Positions 1-7,160 of a stretch of DNA of 64,000 nt are shown piece after piece (the stretch's first letter is position 1; each line of letters begins with the position of its first letter). Made by a program: the position numbers and the translations under genes. The notes beneath the pieces were generated by a model. The model worked only from the letters and a program-made list of their open reading frames with translations. It was not told the origin of the DNA and did no database searches. Origin of the DNA: Chryseobacterium viscerum (GTDB taxonomy: Bacteria; Bacteroidota; Bacteroidia; Flavobacteriales; Weeksellaceae); contig NZ_PPEG02000007.1 in NCBI RefSeq assembly GCF_002899945.2, positions 1 through 64,000 of the forward strand, given 5' to 3'.

Positions 1-38
1 AATTGCCACTGAGTAAGAGTTAAGTCTGTTGGATACAT
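1..38 (-). CDS. IS5 family transposase, N-terminal fragment at the window edge
   Basis: Twelve codons are visible from an ATG at 36-38, reading MYPTDLTLTQWQ. This matches the start typical of IS5-like transposases (MYPxDLTxxQW), whose first domain is a small N-terminal region preceding the DDE domain. The reading frame is open to base 1, so the gene continues outside the window. The family call rests on this short stretch and on the IS-like end at 110-125. Confidence 0.6.
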   Translation of the reverse strand, partial: MYPTDLTLTQWQ

Positions 39-125
39 CAATTTTTTTGTTTTGCAGCTCTAAATTGACATTTTTAAGCCAATGAGTAACCCTTACTCTT
101 TTTTTATACCGTTTTTAAACAGGCT
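1..125 (-). mobile_element. End of an IS5-like insertion sequence, cut by the window edge
   Basis: The left edge holds the first codons of a transposase (1-38, minus strand) followed by about 87 bp of non-coding sequence. This ends at 110-125 in a sequence reading GAGCCTGTTTAAAAAC on the minus strand, and TAA (126-128) lies directly outside. GAGCCTGTTTAA-type ends and a TNA target duplication fit IS5 family elements of the IS1031 type as I remember them. Only one end is visible, so the exact boundary and the duplication cannot be confirmed. Confidence 0.6.
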
Positions 126-164
126 CTAATAGTTTTCTTGCATAAGATTTTAATGAAGTCTATG

Positions 165-205
165 AAAAACAAAAAAGACTCACAAAGATTGTGAGCCTTT
201 AAGTG
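165..205. repeat. 41-bp direct repeat, copy 1 (terminator-like)
   Basis: The sequence agrees with 7902-7942 at 39 of 41 positions, in the same orientation. It contains the inverted repeat CTCACAA/TTGTGAG flanked by an A-run and CTTT, that is, a rho-independent terminator shape. Copy 2 is the terminator of the tRNA-Arg gene; here no tRNA adjoins it. The bases after it (206-260) contain short tRNA-like words (GGCAGGAT, TCGAAC, GTCTGCTTA) with wrong spacing. This may be a relic of a tRNA locus or just a shared terminator type. Confidence 0.7.
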
Positions 206-299
206 GTTATGGCAGGATCATTATCGAACATTTTTAGGGCTAAGGTGATGCCTTAGTCTGCTTAATTGCTTGATTTTTTTCTTACTATTTAATTTCAAT
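206..299. other. Non-coding stretch between repeat copy 1 and the SMP-30-like gene
   Basis: I see no open reading frame. Short words resembling a tRNA 3' half occur (about 213-265), but no cloverleaf can be built. Confidence 0.5.
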
Positions 300-1388
300 T
301 CAATTTTTCAGATCAAAGCTTGATATTGTATGAAAAGCATCTGCTTCTTTATTTTTTTCTCCTTGAAAAGTATCATAATTAACTACTAATAATTTCCCTT
401 TATAGATAATAGTTTCACAAGGATTATCCAGTTTTCCATCGGAACCGTCTGCATTGTCATTTTCCCAAATCAGCGAAATTGTATTAGTATCTAAGTTAAG
501 CTGATGTACACTGTTGTTCTCATAATTGGCGATAAAAATCGAATTTCTTTTTTCGTCATAAAAAAAACCGTCACAGCATTTTAACTGATCTGAATCGAAA
601 ACTATTGTATTCGATTTTACTTTTCCGTCTTTGTCAAATTCTAGTTTATTAATAACGCCATCTCCAAAATTTCCAGCGTATAAATTTCCTTTTTTATCAA
701 AAGCAATCCCGTCAATTCCTATCGTGTTTTTCGTAACTTCTGGTTTTAAAGTAAAAGTTGCAATGATATAATTTTTCTTATTGGCTGTATCTAAAGTGAT
801 ATTTTTAGAATTTAATTGTTTCATTGTAAAGCTGTAAATTCCGCTTCCTCTTCTGTTTTTAAATAATGCATCCGTTATATAAACCCGGTTTTTATACCAT
901 CTTACGGCTTCTCCGAAATTAAATCCCTCAACCAAAACTTCAGCATTTACAGGTTTTCCGTCTTTTACATTAATCCGAATCAATCTTGAAAAATTTTCAT
1001 TCCCTGTAAAAAATTGATTATCCATTACATATAAATTTCCATCGGGACCAAATTCCATTCCCATTGGATGTACTTTTTTAGTAATAGGATGCAAAGGAAG
1101 CTGATCGAACCAAATGACGGGTTTGTCATTTTTATCAAAAGTTAGAATTCTGCTTCCATACTGATCAAATGTAGTTGGATTTGTGATCGATAAAAATAGA
1201 TTGCCTTTTTTATCTAAAGCCATTCCGTCTGGCGTTTGGCAGGTTTCTCCCAAATCAGCAAACAAGGTTGGCTGTATGAGTTTAGAAGTCTTGCTGTATA
1301 CTATTTCTTGTTTGGTCTCTTGCGAAAACAGGTTTAAGGTAGTCATTAGAAACAGAATACCAATTGCATTTTTAATTACTTTTTTCAT
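300..1388 (-). CDS. Secreted SMP-30/gluconolactonase-like beta-propeller protein
   Basis: The product has 362 residues with a signal peptide (MKKVIKNAIGILFLMTTLN, cut after LFSQ) and therefore acts outside the cytoplasm. The mature part shows repeated propeller blades with motifs such as DKKGNLFLS, GPDGNLYVMDN, DKKGNLYAGNFGDG and NSIFIANYENNS, typical of SMP-30/gluconolactonase/LRE and NHL-like six-bladed propellers. Family members hydrolyse lactones or related esters with a bound divalent metal; the substrate here cannot be told. A CC pair (KCCDGFFYDEK) and two other cysteines could form disulfides. The gene is single and divergent from the two-component pair at 1684, across 295 bp without other genes. 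It lies inside the block bounded by the 41-bp repeats. Family call fairly sure; function unknown. Confidence 0.75.
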   Translation of the reverse strand: MKKVIKNAIGILFLMTTLNLFSQETKQEIVYSKTSKLIQPTLFADLGETCQTPDGMALDKKGNLFLSITNPTTFDQYGSRILTFDKNDKPVIWFDQLPLHPITKKVHPMGMEFGPDGNLYVMDNQFFTGNENFSRLIRINVKDGKPVNAEVLVEGFNFGEAVRWYKNRVYITDALFKNRRGSGIYSFTMKQLNSKNITLDTANKKNYIIATFTLKPEVTKNTIGIDGIAFDKKGNLYAGNFGDGVINKLEFDKDGKVKSNTIVFDSDQLKCCDGFFYDEKRNSIFIANYENNSVHQLNLDTNTISLIWENDNADGSDGKLDNPCETIIYKGKLLVVNYDTFQGEKNKEADAFHTISSFDLKN

Positions 1389-1683
1389 TTCGTTTAGTTG
1401 GTTTAATCATTTCCCGTTAAAAGTTTTTTATATTACTTAACAGTGCTGTCGGTAGAATAATAAGTGTGATCATTTTGTTATTTTAAGCGAATATAATCAC
1501 GTCATTATGATCCTGTTTTGAGCACAGTTAAAGAACCTGTTTAAGCATTCAAATAATTGATTTTTAAACTTTATTGAATTCGTATGCTGAAATGCAGTTT
1601 TTAGAAGCTAAAACAGACTATTCAGATTAATTGACGAACTTTATTTCTATATTTTGTTACTTTGCCGTCAATTAAGATATATA

Positions 1684-2736
1684 ATGAATTTTATCAAGAG
1701 AATTGACTTAAAAAGGGCTGCGCTTCATTGCTTATACTGGATTTTCTTTTTGCTGTTTTTTTTCTCAAATAAATCTGATAATGAAGATTCTTATGCATTC
1801 ATTTTTATTTATTCCTGTAAAATTTTAGCACAAGCCGCTGTTGCTTACGGTTTGATATACTGGATTATTCCGGAAACATTAAATAAAAAAAGATATTTAT
1901 TTTTCATAATTTCTGCCTTAGGCTGGCTTTATATTGTTTTTGCTCTTTTAATAATTTTAAAATTTTATTATCTAGAACCCAGATTTCCAACTTTCTTTGA
2001 TGACTGGATTGGACATACAATGACGGTTCGTGAACGTCTTACTTCGGGCAAATTGATATTAAAAGAGTTTTCTTTTATCACATATCCCGTTATTATTTTA
2101 GGATTTATAAGTTTTAATCGCAAACAACAGCGCCTTTTAAAATTGGAAGAAGAAAAAAGGTCAATAGAATTAAGGGTGCTGAAAAACCAGCTGAACCCTC
2201 ATTTCTTGTTCAATACTTTAAATAATCTATATACTTTAACCCTAAAAAAAGATGATAAGGCACCTGAGGTAATTGCTAAATTATCTGAGATTTTAGACTT
2301 TGTTTTATATCGCTGCAATGAAGATTATGTTTCTGTAGAAAAAGAAATTATACTGATTGATAATTATATTGCTTTGGAAAAATTACGTTATGATGAAAAC
2401 CGATTGGATATTTTATTTACGAAAGATATTCAGGAAACTAATAAAATTTCGCCTTTGATTGTGCTGACTTTTATCGAAAATGCTTTTAAGCATGGTGTAG
2501 TTAATGAAACTGAAAAAGCAACAATCAGGCTGAATTTAGAAAGCAAAAAAGGACAAATTATTTTTAGTATTGAGAACACGAAACCTCAAAATGGATTTTC
2601 CCAAATTTCAGACAAATCTAAAATTGGCTTAGAAAACGTCCGGAAACAATTGGATTTATTATATCCAAAAAAACATCAATTGGAAATTGAAGAAACGCAG
2701 ATGTCTTATACCGTGAAGCTTTGTCTGAAAAATTAA
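1684..2736 (+). CDS. LytS/YpdA-type sensor histidine kinase
   Basis: This 350-residue protein starts at the ATG at 1684; an in-frame TTG at 1654 lies too close to a promoter-like TTACTTTG and is rejected. About four hydrophobic segments (residues 15-28, 38-62, 70-95, 130-145) form a membrane domain without a recognisable sensor. A short coiled coil leads to the His_kinase domain: QLNPHFLFNTLNNL with the phospho-acceptor H173, the N box FIENAFKHG (N266) and the G box IGLENVRKQL (about 314-322). This is the usual architecture of flavobacterial HPK7/8 kinases. The partner is the LytTR regulator starting 82 bp downstream on the same strand. The signal it detects is unknown. Being divergent from the SMP-30-like gene, it might control that gene, but that is inference. 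Confidence 0.9.
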   Translation: MNFIKRIDLKRAALHCLYWIFFLLFFFSNKSDNEDSYAFIFIYSCKILAQAAVAYGLIYWIIPETLNKKRYLFFIISALGWLYIVFALLIILKFYYLEPRFPTFFDDWIGHTMTVRERLTSGKLILKEFSFITYPVIILGFISFNRKQQRLLKLEEEKRSIELRVLKNQLNPHFLFNTLNNLYTLTLKKDDKAPEVIAKLSEILDFVLYRCNEDYVSVEKEIILIDNYIALEKLRYDENRLDILFTKDIQETNKISPLIVLTFIENAFKHGVVNETEKATIRLNLESKKGQIIFSIENTKPQNGFSQISDKSKIGLENVRKQLDLLYPKKHQLEIEETQMSYTVKLCLKN

Positions 2737-2818
2737 AACGGGAAAGAATTATAATACTGCCAACAGACCATTTAAAACGATTAAATTAGCTTTTAGAATT
2801 CCAAACTACTTATCTCAA

Positions 2819-3523
2819 ATGAAACATAGATGTATTATTGTTGACGACGAACCTTTGGCAAGAGAATTAATTGCTTCTCATTTGGCGAATTTTGAAAGTT
2901 TTGAGTTAGTAGATTCTTTTGAAAATGCATTGAGAGCATATTCCTTTTTAGAGCATCATTCTGTCGATTTAATCTTTTTAGATATTGAAATGCCACTACT
3001 GAAAGGAAATGATTTCTTGAAAAAATTAAAAAATCCGCCTAAAGTAATTTTTACAACAGCTTACAGAGAATATGCAATTGAAGGGTATGAGCTTAATGTG
3101 ATCGATTATCTTTTGAAGCCCATTACTTTTGACCGTTTTTTTGTTTCAATAGAAAAGTTTAAACAGTTTCAAACTCCAAAGAAAGAAGTTAATGCGGGAT
3201 CTGAAAGTCATATTTTTGTAACAAGCGGCAATAGGCACATTAAAATTATTTTTGATGAGATTATGTATATCGAAAGCCTGAAAGATTACATAACTATTCA
3301 TTTGGAAAGTGGAAAATCACATCATATAAAACAGAATATTTCGGTTTTTGAAAAATTATTGAATTCTGAATTTATTCGAATTCATCGTTCTTTTATTATT
3401 CACACAAAAAAAATGACTGCTTATACCAAGAACGAAATTGAAATAAACTCTATAGAAATTCCCATTGGAAGCAGTTACAAAGAAAACTGGCAGAATTATT
3501 TGGAAAAAATTATTTCAAAATAA
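2819..3523 (+). CDS. LytTR-family response regulator
   Basis: The 234-residue protein has a CheY-like receiver (residues 1-115) with the acidic pair D9/D10, phospho-acceptor D55 in LIFLDIEMP, T80 and K100 in YLLKPI. A LytTR DNA-binding domain follows (about 130-230; IMYIESLKDYITIHL, FIRIHRSFIIH). It is a transcription factor phosphorylated by the histidine kinase encoded just upstream. LytTR regulators of this class often control adjacent genes, so the SMP-30-like gene and the RiPP locus on the opposite strand are candidates; no direct repeats diagnostic of a LytTR site were recognised. The gene is convergent with the SPASM maturase gene, with 113 bp between the stops. Confidence 0.92.
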   Translation: MKHRCIIVDDEPLARELIASHLANFESFELVDSFENALRAYSFLEHHSVDLIFLDIEMPLLKGNDFLKKLKNPPKVIFTTAYREYAIEGYELNVIDYLLKPITFDRFFVSIEKFKQFQTPKKEVNAGSESHIFVTSGNRHIKIIFDEIMYIESLKDYITIHLESGKSHHIKQNISVFEKLLNSEFIRIHRSFIIHTKKMTAYTKNEIEINSIEIPIGSSYKENWQNYLEKIISK

Positions 3524-3636
3524 ATAATAATTCAGTCCTTAGCTTTTGAAGTAAAAATTTTATTTTGTGAAATACTAATTATAATATTTCATATTGACAA
3601 TTGGTTTATAATGATTTGTTAAAAACAAGTAGCCGG

Positions 3637-4728
3637 TTAGACTTTTTTGATAAAATCCGACATCTTGTAATGCTTAATTGCTTTTTGTTTCAGAGGGTTT
3701 GTACTCCATTCTTCCCATTCACCAGTGTAAGGATTGTAGCCACATTTTAAAGGTTTGGAAGTATCTAATCCTTGCCTATTAGTATGAGTTTGTTCAGTAT
3801 AAGCTCTACAATCAGTACAGATATAACGAAATTCACAATCTTTGCAGACTTCTATACTATCTTTAGTTAAGTTCCAATATCTCTTAAATTCAGGATGACT
3901 TAGAGCATTTTCTAATGTTGTATCTCTTATGTTTCCGAAATTTTGATGCATTGAAGGACAGTTTTTAATGTTACCTTCTATATCTACTGCTATTTTTTTG
4001 TGAAGGCAGGAATTATGCTGCTTTGCTTCAAGATAAAAGTTACGATTAAGATTGATATTTTTTAAATTAATCAATCCACAACTTAAAGGGATATTAATTT
4101 TATTTTTAATGATATTTAGATGGACGTGGTCTAAAATTTGAAAATCTTGTTCATTCGATGAATGCAATATAAAATGAAGAAATTTATTTGAAATTTTGTA
4201 GTGATTCTCATTGATAAATGTAACCAATTTTAAGTCATAATTTACAACAACTGATACTTCGTTAATACTGGAATCATTAAACAAATATAAGTTAGAAATT
4301 ACTTTTATTATATCATTTAATTCCAGTTCTGAAAATCTGATTTGTAGATATTTAATTTTCAAATCACAAATCTGTTGTATTAGCACATCATTTAAGGCAC
4401 CAGAATTGTTGACATCTAAAATCAAATAGTCAACATGAGAAGGAGTTTCTTTAAATTCTGATGTATTCTTAAAAGTTGATAATTCTTTCTTAGAATTTAG
4501 AATAACCCCTAATTTATTATCTATGATGAAATTAAGGTACTCTTCTAAAGTTTGTAAACTCTCATTATCTAGTTGTTTTTTTAATACAGAATAGTTTTGA
4601 TGTTCATTTGATAGTAAATCAAAAAAAGCAATCGGAATGAATTGTAAAAATCCAGTACTTGCATCTAAAATAATAGAATTTTTAGCACCTCTAGTAATTT
4701 TAACTGAATCAAATAGTTTTAAAAACAT
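3637..4728 (-). CDS. gwsS: Grasp-with-spasm SPASM-domain peptide maturase
   Basis: The 363-residue protein carries a clear C-terminal SPASM domain: C241-x10-G252-x4-C257, then C295-x2-C298-x5-C304-x2-C307 and C329, enough ligands for auxiliary iron-sulfur clusters. The N-terminal 235 residues have only C121 and C217. The radical SAM CxxxCxxC signature is absent, yet the region has the alternating strand/helix look of a degenerate TIM-barrel half. This matches the SPASM partner of grasp-with-spasm systems, which pair with an ATP-grasp enzyme and a small precursor peptide. It is the last gene of the operon, 2 nt after the 54-residue gene. Whether it is a catalyst or a peptide-binding scaffold is open. 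The ATG at 4728 is the only good start. Confidence 0.85.
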   Translation of the reverse strand: MFLKLFDSVKITRGAKNSIILDASTGFLQFIPIAFFDLLSNEHQNYSVLKKQLDNESLQTLEEYLNFIIDNKLGVILNSKKELSTFKNTSEFKETPSHVDYLILDVNNSGALNDVLIQQICDLKIKYLQIRFSELELNDIIKVISNLYLFNDSSINEVSVVVNYDLKLVTFINENHYKISNKFLHFILHSSNEQDFQILDHVHLNIIKNKINIPLSCGLINLKNINLNRNFYLEAKQHNSCLHKKIAVDIEGNIKNCPSMHQNFGNIRDTTLENALSHPEFKRYWNLTKDSIEVCKDCEFRYICTDCRAYTEQTHTNRQGLDTSKPLKCGYNPYTGEWEEWSTNPLKQKAIKHYKMSDFIKKV

Positions 4729-4730
4729 AC

Positions 4731-4895
4731 TTAATACAAAAGGGAATAATGTTTTTGTGCACGAAAAATTTTTGTTTTTCTACTTTTTTTATCTTTATTT
4801 TCGGAATATTTAACCTGAGATATACTGTTACTTTTCTTCCATTCTTGTAGACAATATTCCATTCCTTTTAGATGTAATTCTTTTTTTTCTTTCAT
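4731..4895 (-). CDS. Small basic protein (54 aa) between the two maturase genes
   Basis: This reading frame starts at ATG 4895-4893, overlapping the TGA of the ATP-grasp gene (4894-4892) in a 4-nt ATGA arrangement. It ends at TAA 4733-4731, two bases before the ATG of the SPASM gene. It therefore fills the gap between the maturases exactly, as expected of a translated and coupled gene. The product starts MKEKKELHLKGMEYCLQEWK and has one cysteine (C15), many Lys/Arg and a C-terminal tail KIFRAQKHYSLLY. There is no signal peptide or membrane segment. I do not recognise a family. It could be a peptide-recognition or bridging subunit, or a second substrate. Evidence is positional only. Confidence 0.6.
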   Translation of the reverse strand: MKEKKELHLKGMEYCLQEWKKSNSISQVKYSENKDKKSRKTKIFRAQKHYSLLY

Positions 4896-5818
4896 AATAA
4901 ATCTGCTATATATTTTTCAATCTGATAGTTTCCATAATAACTGACTTGGTGAAATTGCCCTAATGGATTCACTTCTAAAAAATAGTAATCTTCATCAGAC
5001 TTTAATAAGTCAATCGTTCCACACTTTAAGTTCAGCTTCTTTGCTAATTTTAAAATTTTCCTTTTCTGTTCTAATGGAAGCACAAGAGGAAGGTACTTTT
5101 TCTCTATCTCTTTTATGTTCCTGATATCAACATTGCCTGAAAAATCAAATGTAGCAATTGCCCAAATCTGCTTTTCAAAAAAAAATGCCCTTATTTCATA
5201 AAGACAATCAATCTTTCTTTGGATTAATGAAGGTATAATACTTTCTTTTTTATCATGAGTATTATTTAGGTCTATTTCATATGTGTAATTCAGATACAAG
5301 TCATTTTCAACGACAATAGGCTTCATTTCAGAGACTGCTTTTGTAATATAGGTCTGAGAAATGTCAATCTGTTCCAAGTCATTCAATTCTGATAAAATAT
5401 AGGTGTCAGGGATTTTTAAACCTAAAGATTTTGCTAAAAGTAAAACTTCTAATTTATTAACTTCTTTGGTAAGGAGGTTTCCAAATATACTAACTCCATT
5501 TACCTTGAAATAATAATAGATAAACTCCGATATAGACTTAAGTTCCGAATTATAAAAATCAACTAAATTACTATCTATTTCCCCTGTTATTGTATCGTAA
5601 TAGATCCCTCCATTTCTATAGAATACTGAACTGAAGTCCTCTAATTTATACTCAATGGCCCCAATAGAAATTTTGAAAATATCTTTTTTGAAATCAAAAA
5701 ACACGTTTGTAATATATTGATTCTCATTAAGTCTTACAAAATCTTTATTTTGATAAGACAACCAAGTACAAATCTCATCGGTCATAGTATCATTATCCAC
5801 ACTAATGAGTAGTATCAT
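4892..5818 (-). CDS. gwsG: Grasp-with-spasm ATP-grasp peptide maturase
   Basis: This 308-residue ATP-grasp ligase resembles the MvdC/MvdD enzymes that make graspetide ester or amide links. Visible features are an N-terminal pre-ATP-grasp region with FYRNGG (67-72), the ATP-binding lysine K160, the conserved E208-x-R210 followed by FFF, D270 in GTIDLL, and the magnesium-binding E282-x-N284 in FLEVNPLGQ. ATP-grasp RiPP enzymes activate side-chain carboxylates of a core peptide and join them to Ser/Thr or Lys; the precursor encoded upstream supplies Asp, Glu, Ser and Thr residues. The gene overlaps the preceding secreted-protein gene by 17 bp and the 54-residue gene by 4 bp, so the block is one operon. 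Family confidence is high; the product structure is unknown. Confidence 0.88.
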   Translation of the reverse strand: MILLISVDNDTMTDEICTWLSYQNKDFVRLNENQYITNVFFDFKKDIFKISIGAIEYKLEDFSSVFYRNGGIYYDTITGEIDSNLVDFYNSELKSISEFIYYYFKVNGVSIFGNLLTKEVNKLEVLLLAKSLGLKIPDTYILSELNDLEQIDISQTYITKAVSEMKPIVVENDLYLNYTYEIDLNNTHDKKESIIPSLIQRKIDCLYEIRAFFFEKQIWAIATFDFSGNVDIRNIKEIEKKYLPLVLPLEQKRKILKLAKKLNLKCGTIDLLKSDEDYYFLEVNPLGQFHQVSYYGNYQIEKYIADLL

Positions 5819-6845
5819 CTAACTTAATTAAGTACTTTTTAAACAACTCAGCATCATTATTATTATTAAACTTAAAACCTTCTATAGTAATACTCGTGAA
5901 AATATAATCTTTATTACTTAAAAAGAATATATTTTTACGAGTCTCCTCTTCAGTTGATGTCAGACCTATTAATTTTCTTTTTCTATTAATCTCTTTTATT
6001 TTAGTATTTACTTCTGCAGCTCTCTTTTCTGGTAAGATTGCTTCGGATATATAACAACAATCTGTTTTCTCATTATTAACAGTAAATTGATAAATTTTAA
6101 AAAATGAATAATCCTTTGTCCCATTATTTAAATCAAATAATTGCCCTGCGATGTCAGGTCTTATCTTTCCTTCATTCAAAGCCCTTAATATTTCCTTAGA
6201 GAAATTAACTTTCTGACTGCTGTAGTGATTATTAGCTAATTGATGCCAAATAATGTAATAAAATTTTTGATAAAACATATTGTCTGCTGAAGCCAGTCCA
6301 ATATTGTACTCATTAGGAAACCCTTTTTTTTGAATTAATCTAAGTAAGTTTGTGGATGTAATACTATCACTTTTTGTAAGATCTTTTTTATACGCTTCAT
6401 AGTTTCCTCCTGACAATTTTCTGTAATATTGGTCAATGTCATACAGTGAATCTAAGGTTTTTTTATATTGCAAATCAACCTTGTTTTCACAAGATTTTAT
6501 TTTATATTTCTCGTTATTTTTAAAGTTTTCAGATAAAAAATTAATATCAAACTCCTTTCCTAAACATTTTAATGAATGGTAATCATAATAAGCATTTTCA
6601 AAGTCTTTTACTCTTAAAGCCACATTCATACTATTTTGTAAATCTTTAGCATATGGGTACTTGAATTCTTTAAAAGCTTCTTTATAGAGATTATTTGCAC
6701 TTACTAAATCATTAATAATAATTTTATTTTCAGCTTCATTTATTAGCTCAAAATATTTAATAAGATACTGATTTTTTATCTCAAAATCTTGAGCACTTAT
6801 TGTTAAATTGACTATTATAGACAGAAATACTAATATACTTTTCAT
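5802..6845 (-). CDS. Secreted protein of unknown function in the grasp-with-spasm operon
   Basis: I do not recognise a domain. The ATG at 6845 is preferred because it begins a signal peptide (MKSILVFLSIIVNLTISAQ, cleavage after SAQ). A TTG ten codons upstream lies inside a hairpin. The 347-residue product is rich in Lys, Asn and Tyr; residues 25-120 look like paired helices (NEAENKIIINDLVSANNLYKEAF, YDYHSLKCLG), possibly TPR-like. The C-terminal part holds two cysteine spots (KSCENK and a CC pair in KTDCCYISEA). It lies between precursor and maturases and overlaps the ATP-grasp gene by 17 bp. An exported partner could bind, process or sense the mature peptide, or confer immunity; all of this is inference from position. 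Confidence 0.65.
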   Translation of the reverse strand: MKSILVFLSIIVNLTISAQDFEIKNQYLIKYFELINEAENKIIINDLVSANNLYKEAFKEFKYPYAKDLQNSMNVALRVKDFENAYYDYHSLKCLGKEFDINFLSENFKNNEKYKIKSCENKVDLQYKKTLDSLYDIDQYYRKLSGGNYEAYKKDLTKSDSITSTNLLRLIQKKGFPNEYNIGLASADNMFYQKFYYIIWHQLANNHYSSQKVNFSKEILRALNEGKIRPDIAGQLFDLNNGTKDYSFFKIYQFTVNNEKTDCCYISEAILPEKRAAEVNTKIKEINRKRKLIGLTSTEEETRKNIFFLSNKDYIFTSITIEGFKFNNNNDAELFKKYLIKLDDTTH

Positions 6846-6861
6846 TGATATTTGTAATTGT

Positions 6862-6891
6862 AAAATGAGAAGCAATTACGCTTCTCATTTT
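6862..6891 (-). promoter_or_regulatory. Stem-loop between the precursor gene and the maturation genes
   Basis: An inverted repeat with 12-bp arms (AAAATGAGAAGC / GCTTCTCATTTT, loop of 6) lies in the 54-bp gap after the precursor stop. On the minus strand it is followed only by TTTTACAATT, so it would be a leaky terminator or a 3' stabilising hairpin, giving more precursor than enzyme mRNA. That layout is common in peptide natural-product operons. On the plus strand a long T-run follows it, but no plus-strand gene ends here. Confidence 0.6.
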
Positions 6892-6899
6892 TTTCTTTT

Positions 6900-7160
6900 T
6901 TAAGGGTTACAAGATTTATTTATTTGGTATGTTCCATTATACCCCATACCTCCGTTATGGAAATCCAAATCACTTGTATAACCTGTACACACGCATGCAC
7001 CTCCGGGACCTGAAGGCAGTTCAACTTCTCCACCTCCCGTAACTGTTGGTTCAACTCCAAGTGCAAAACTTGGTAAAGTAGGGCCCCCTCCTAAAACTGT
7101 TGATAATTTCTCGTTTTGAAGTTGAAAAATTCCTAATTTTTGTAATGATTTTGTTTTCAT
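6900..7160 (-). CDS. Ribosomal precursor peptide of the grasp-with-spasm system
   Basis: The 86-residue peptide starts at ATG 7160 (a TTG one codon upstream is not needed). Residues 1-23 (MKTKSLQKLGIFQLQNEKLS then TVL) form an amphipathic leader of the Bacteroidota natural-product precursor type, ending in a GG-type site (G24-G26). Residues 27-86 are a candidate core, rich in Gly, Pro, Thr, Ser, Glu and Asp with C56, C58 and C84 (motif GACVCTG). The acidic and hydroxyl residues are what an ATP-grasp enzyme would need for cross-links. No peptidase or ABC exporter gene is present nearby, so export would have to use machinery encoded elsewhere. It is first in an operon with the maturases. No exact TAnnTTTG promoter was found upstream. 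Confidence 0.8.
   Translation of the reverse strand: MKTKSLQKLGIFQLQNEKLSTVLGGGPTLPSFALGVEPTVTGGGEVELPSGPGGACVCTGYTSDLDFHNGGMGYNGTYQINKSCNP

Noticed and set aside
206..270. tRNA-like words after the first 41-bp repeat
   Set aside because: GGCAGGAT, TCGAAC and GTCTGCTTA occur but with wrong spacing; no acceptor or D stem can be formed, so no tRNA or pseudo-tRNA is called.
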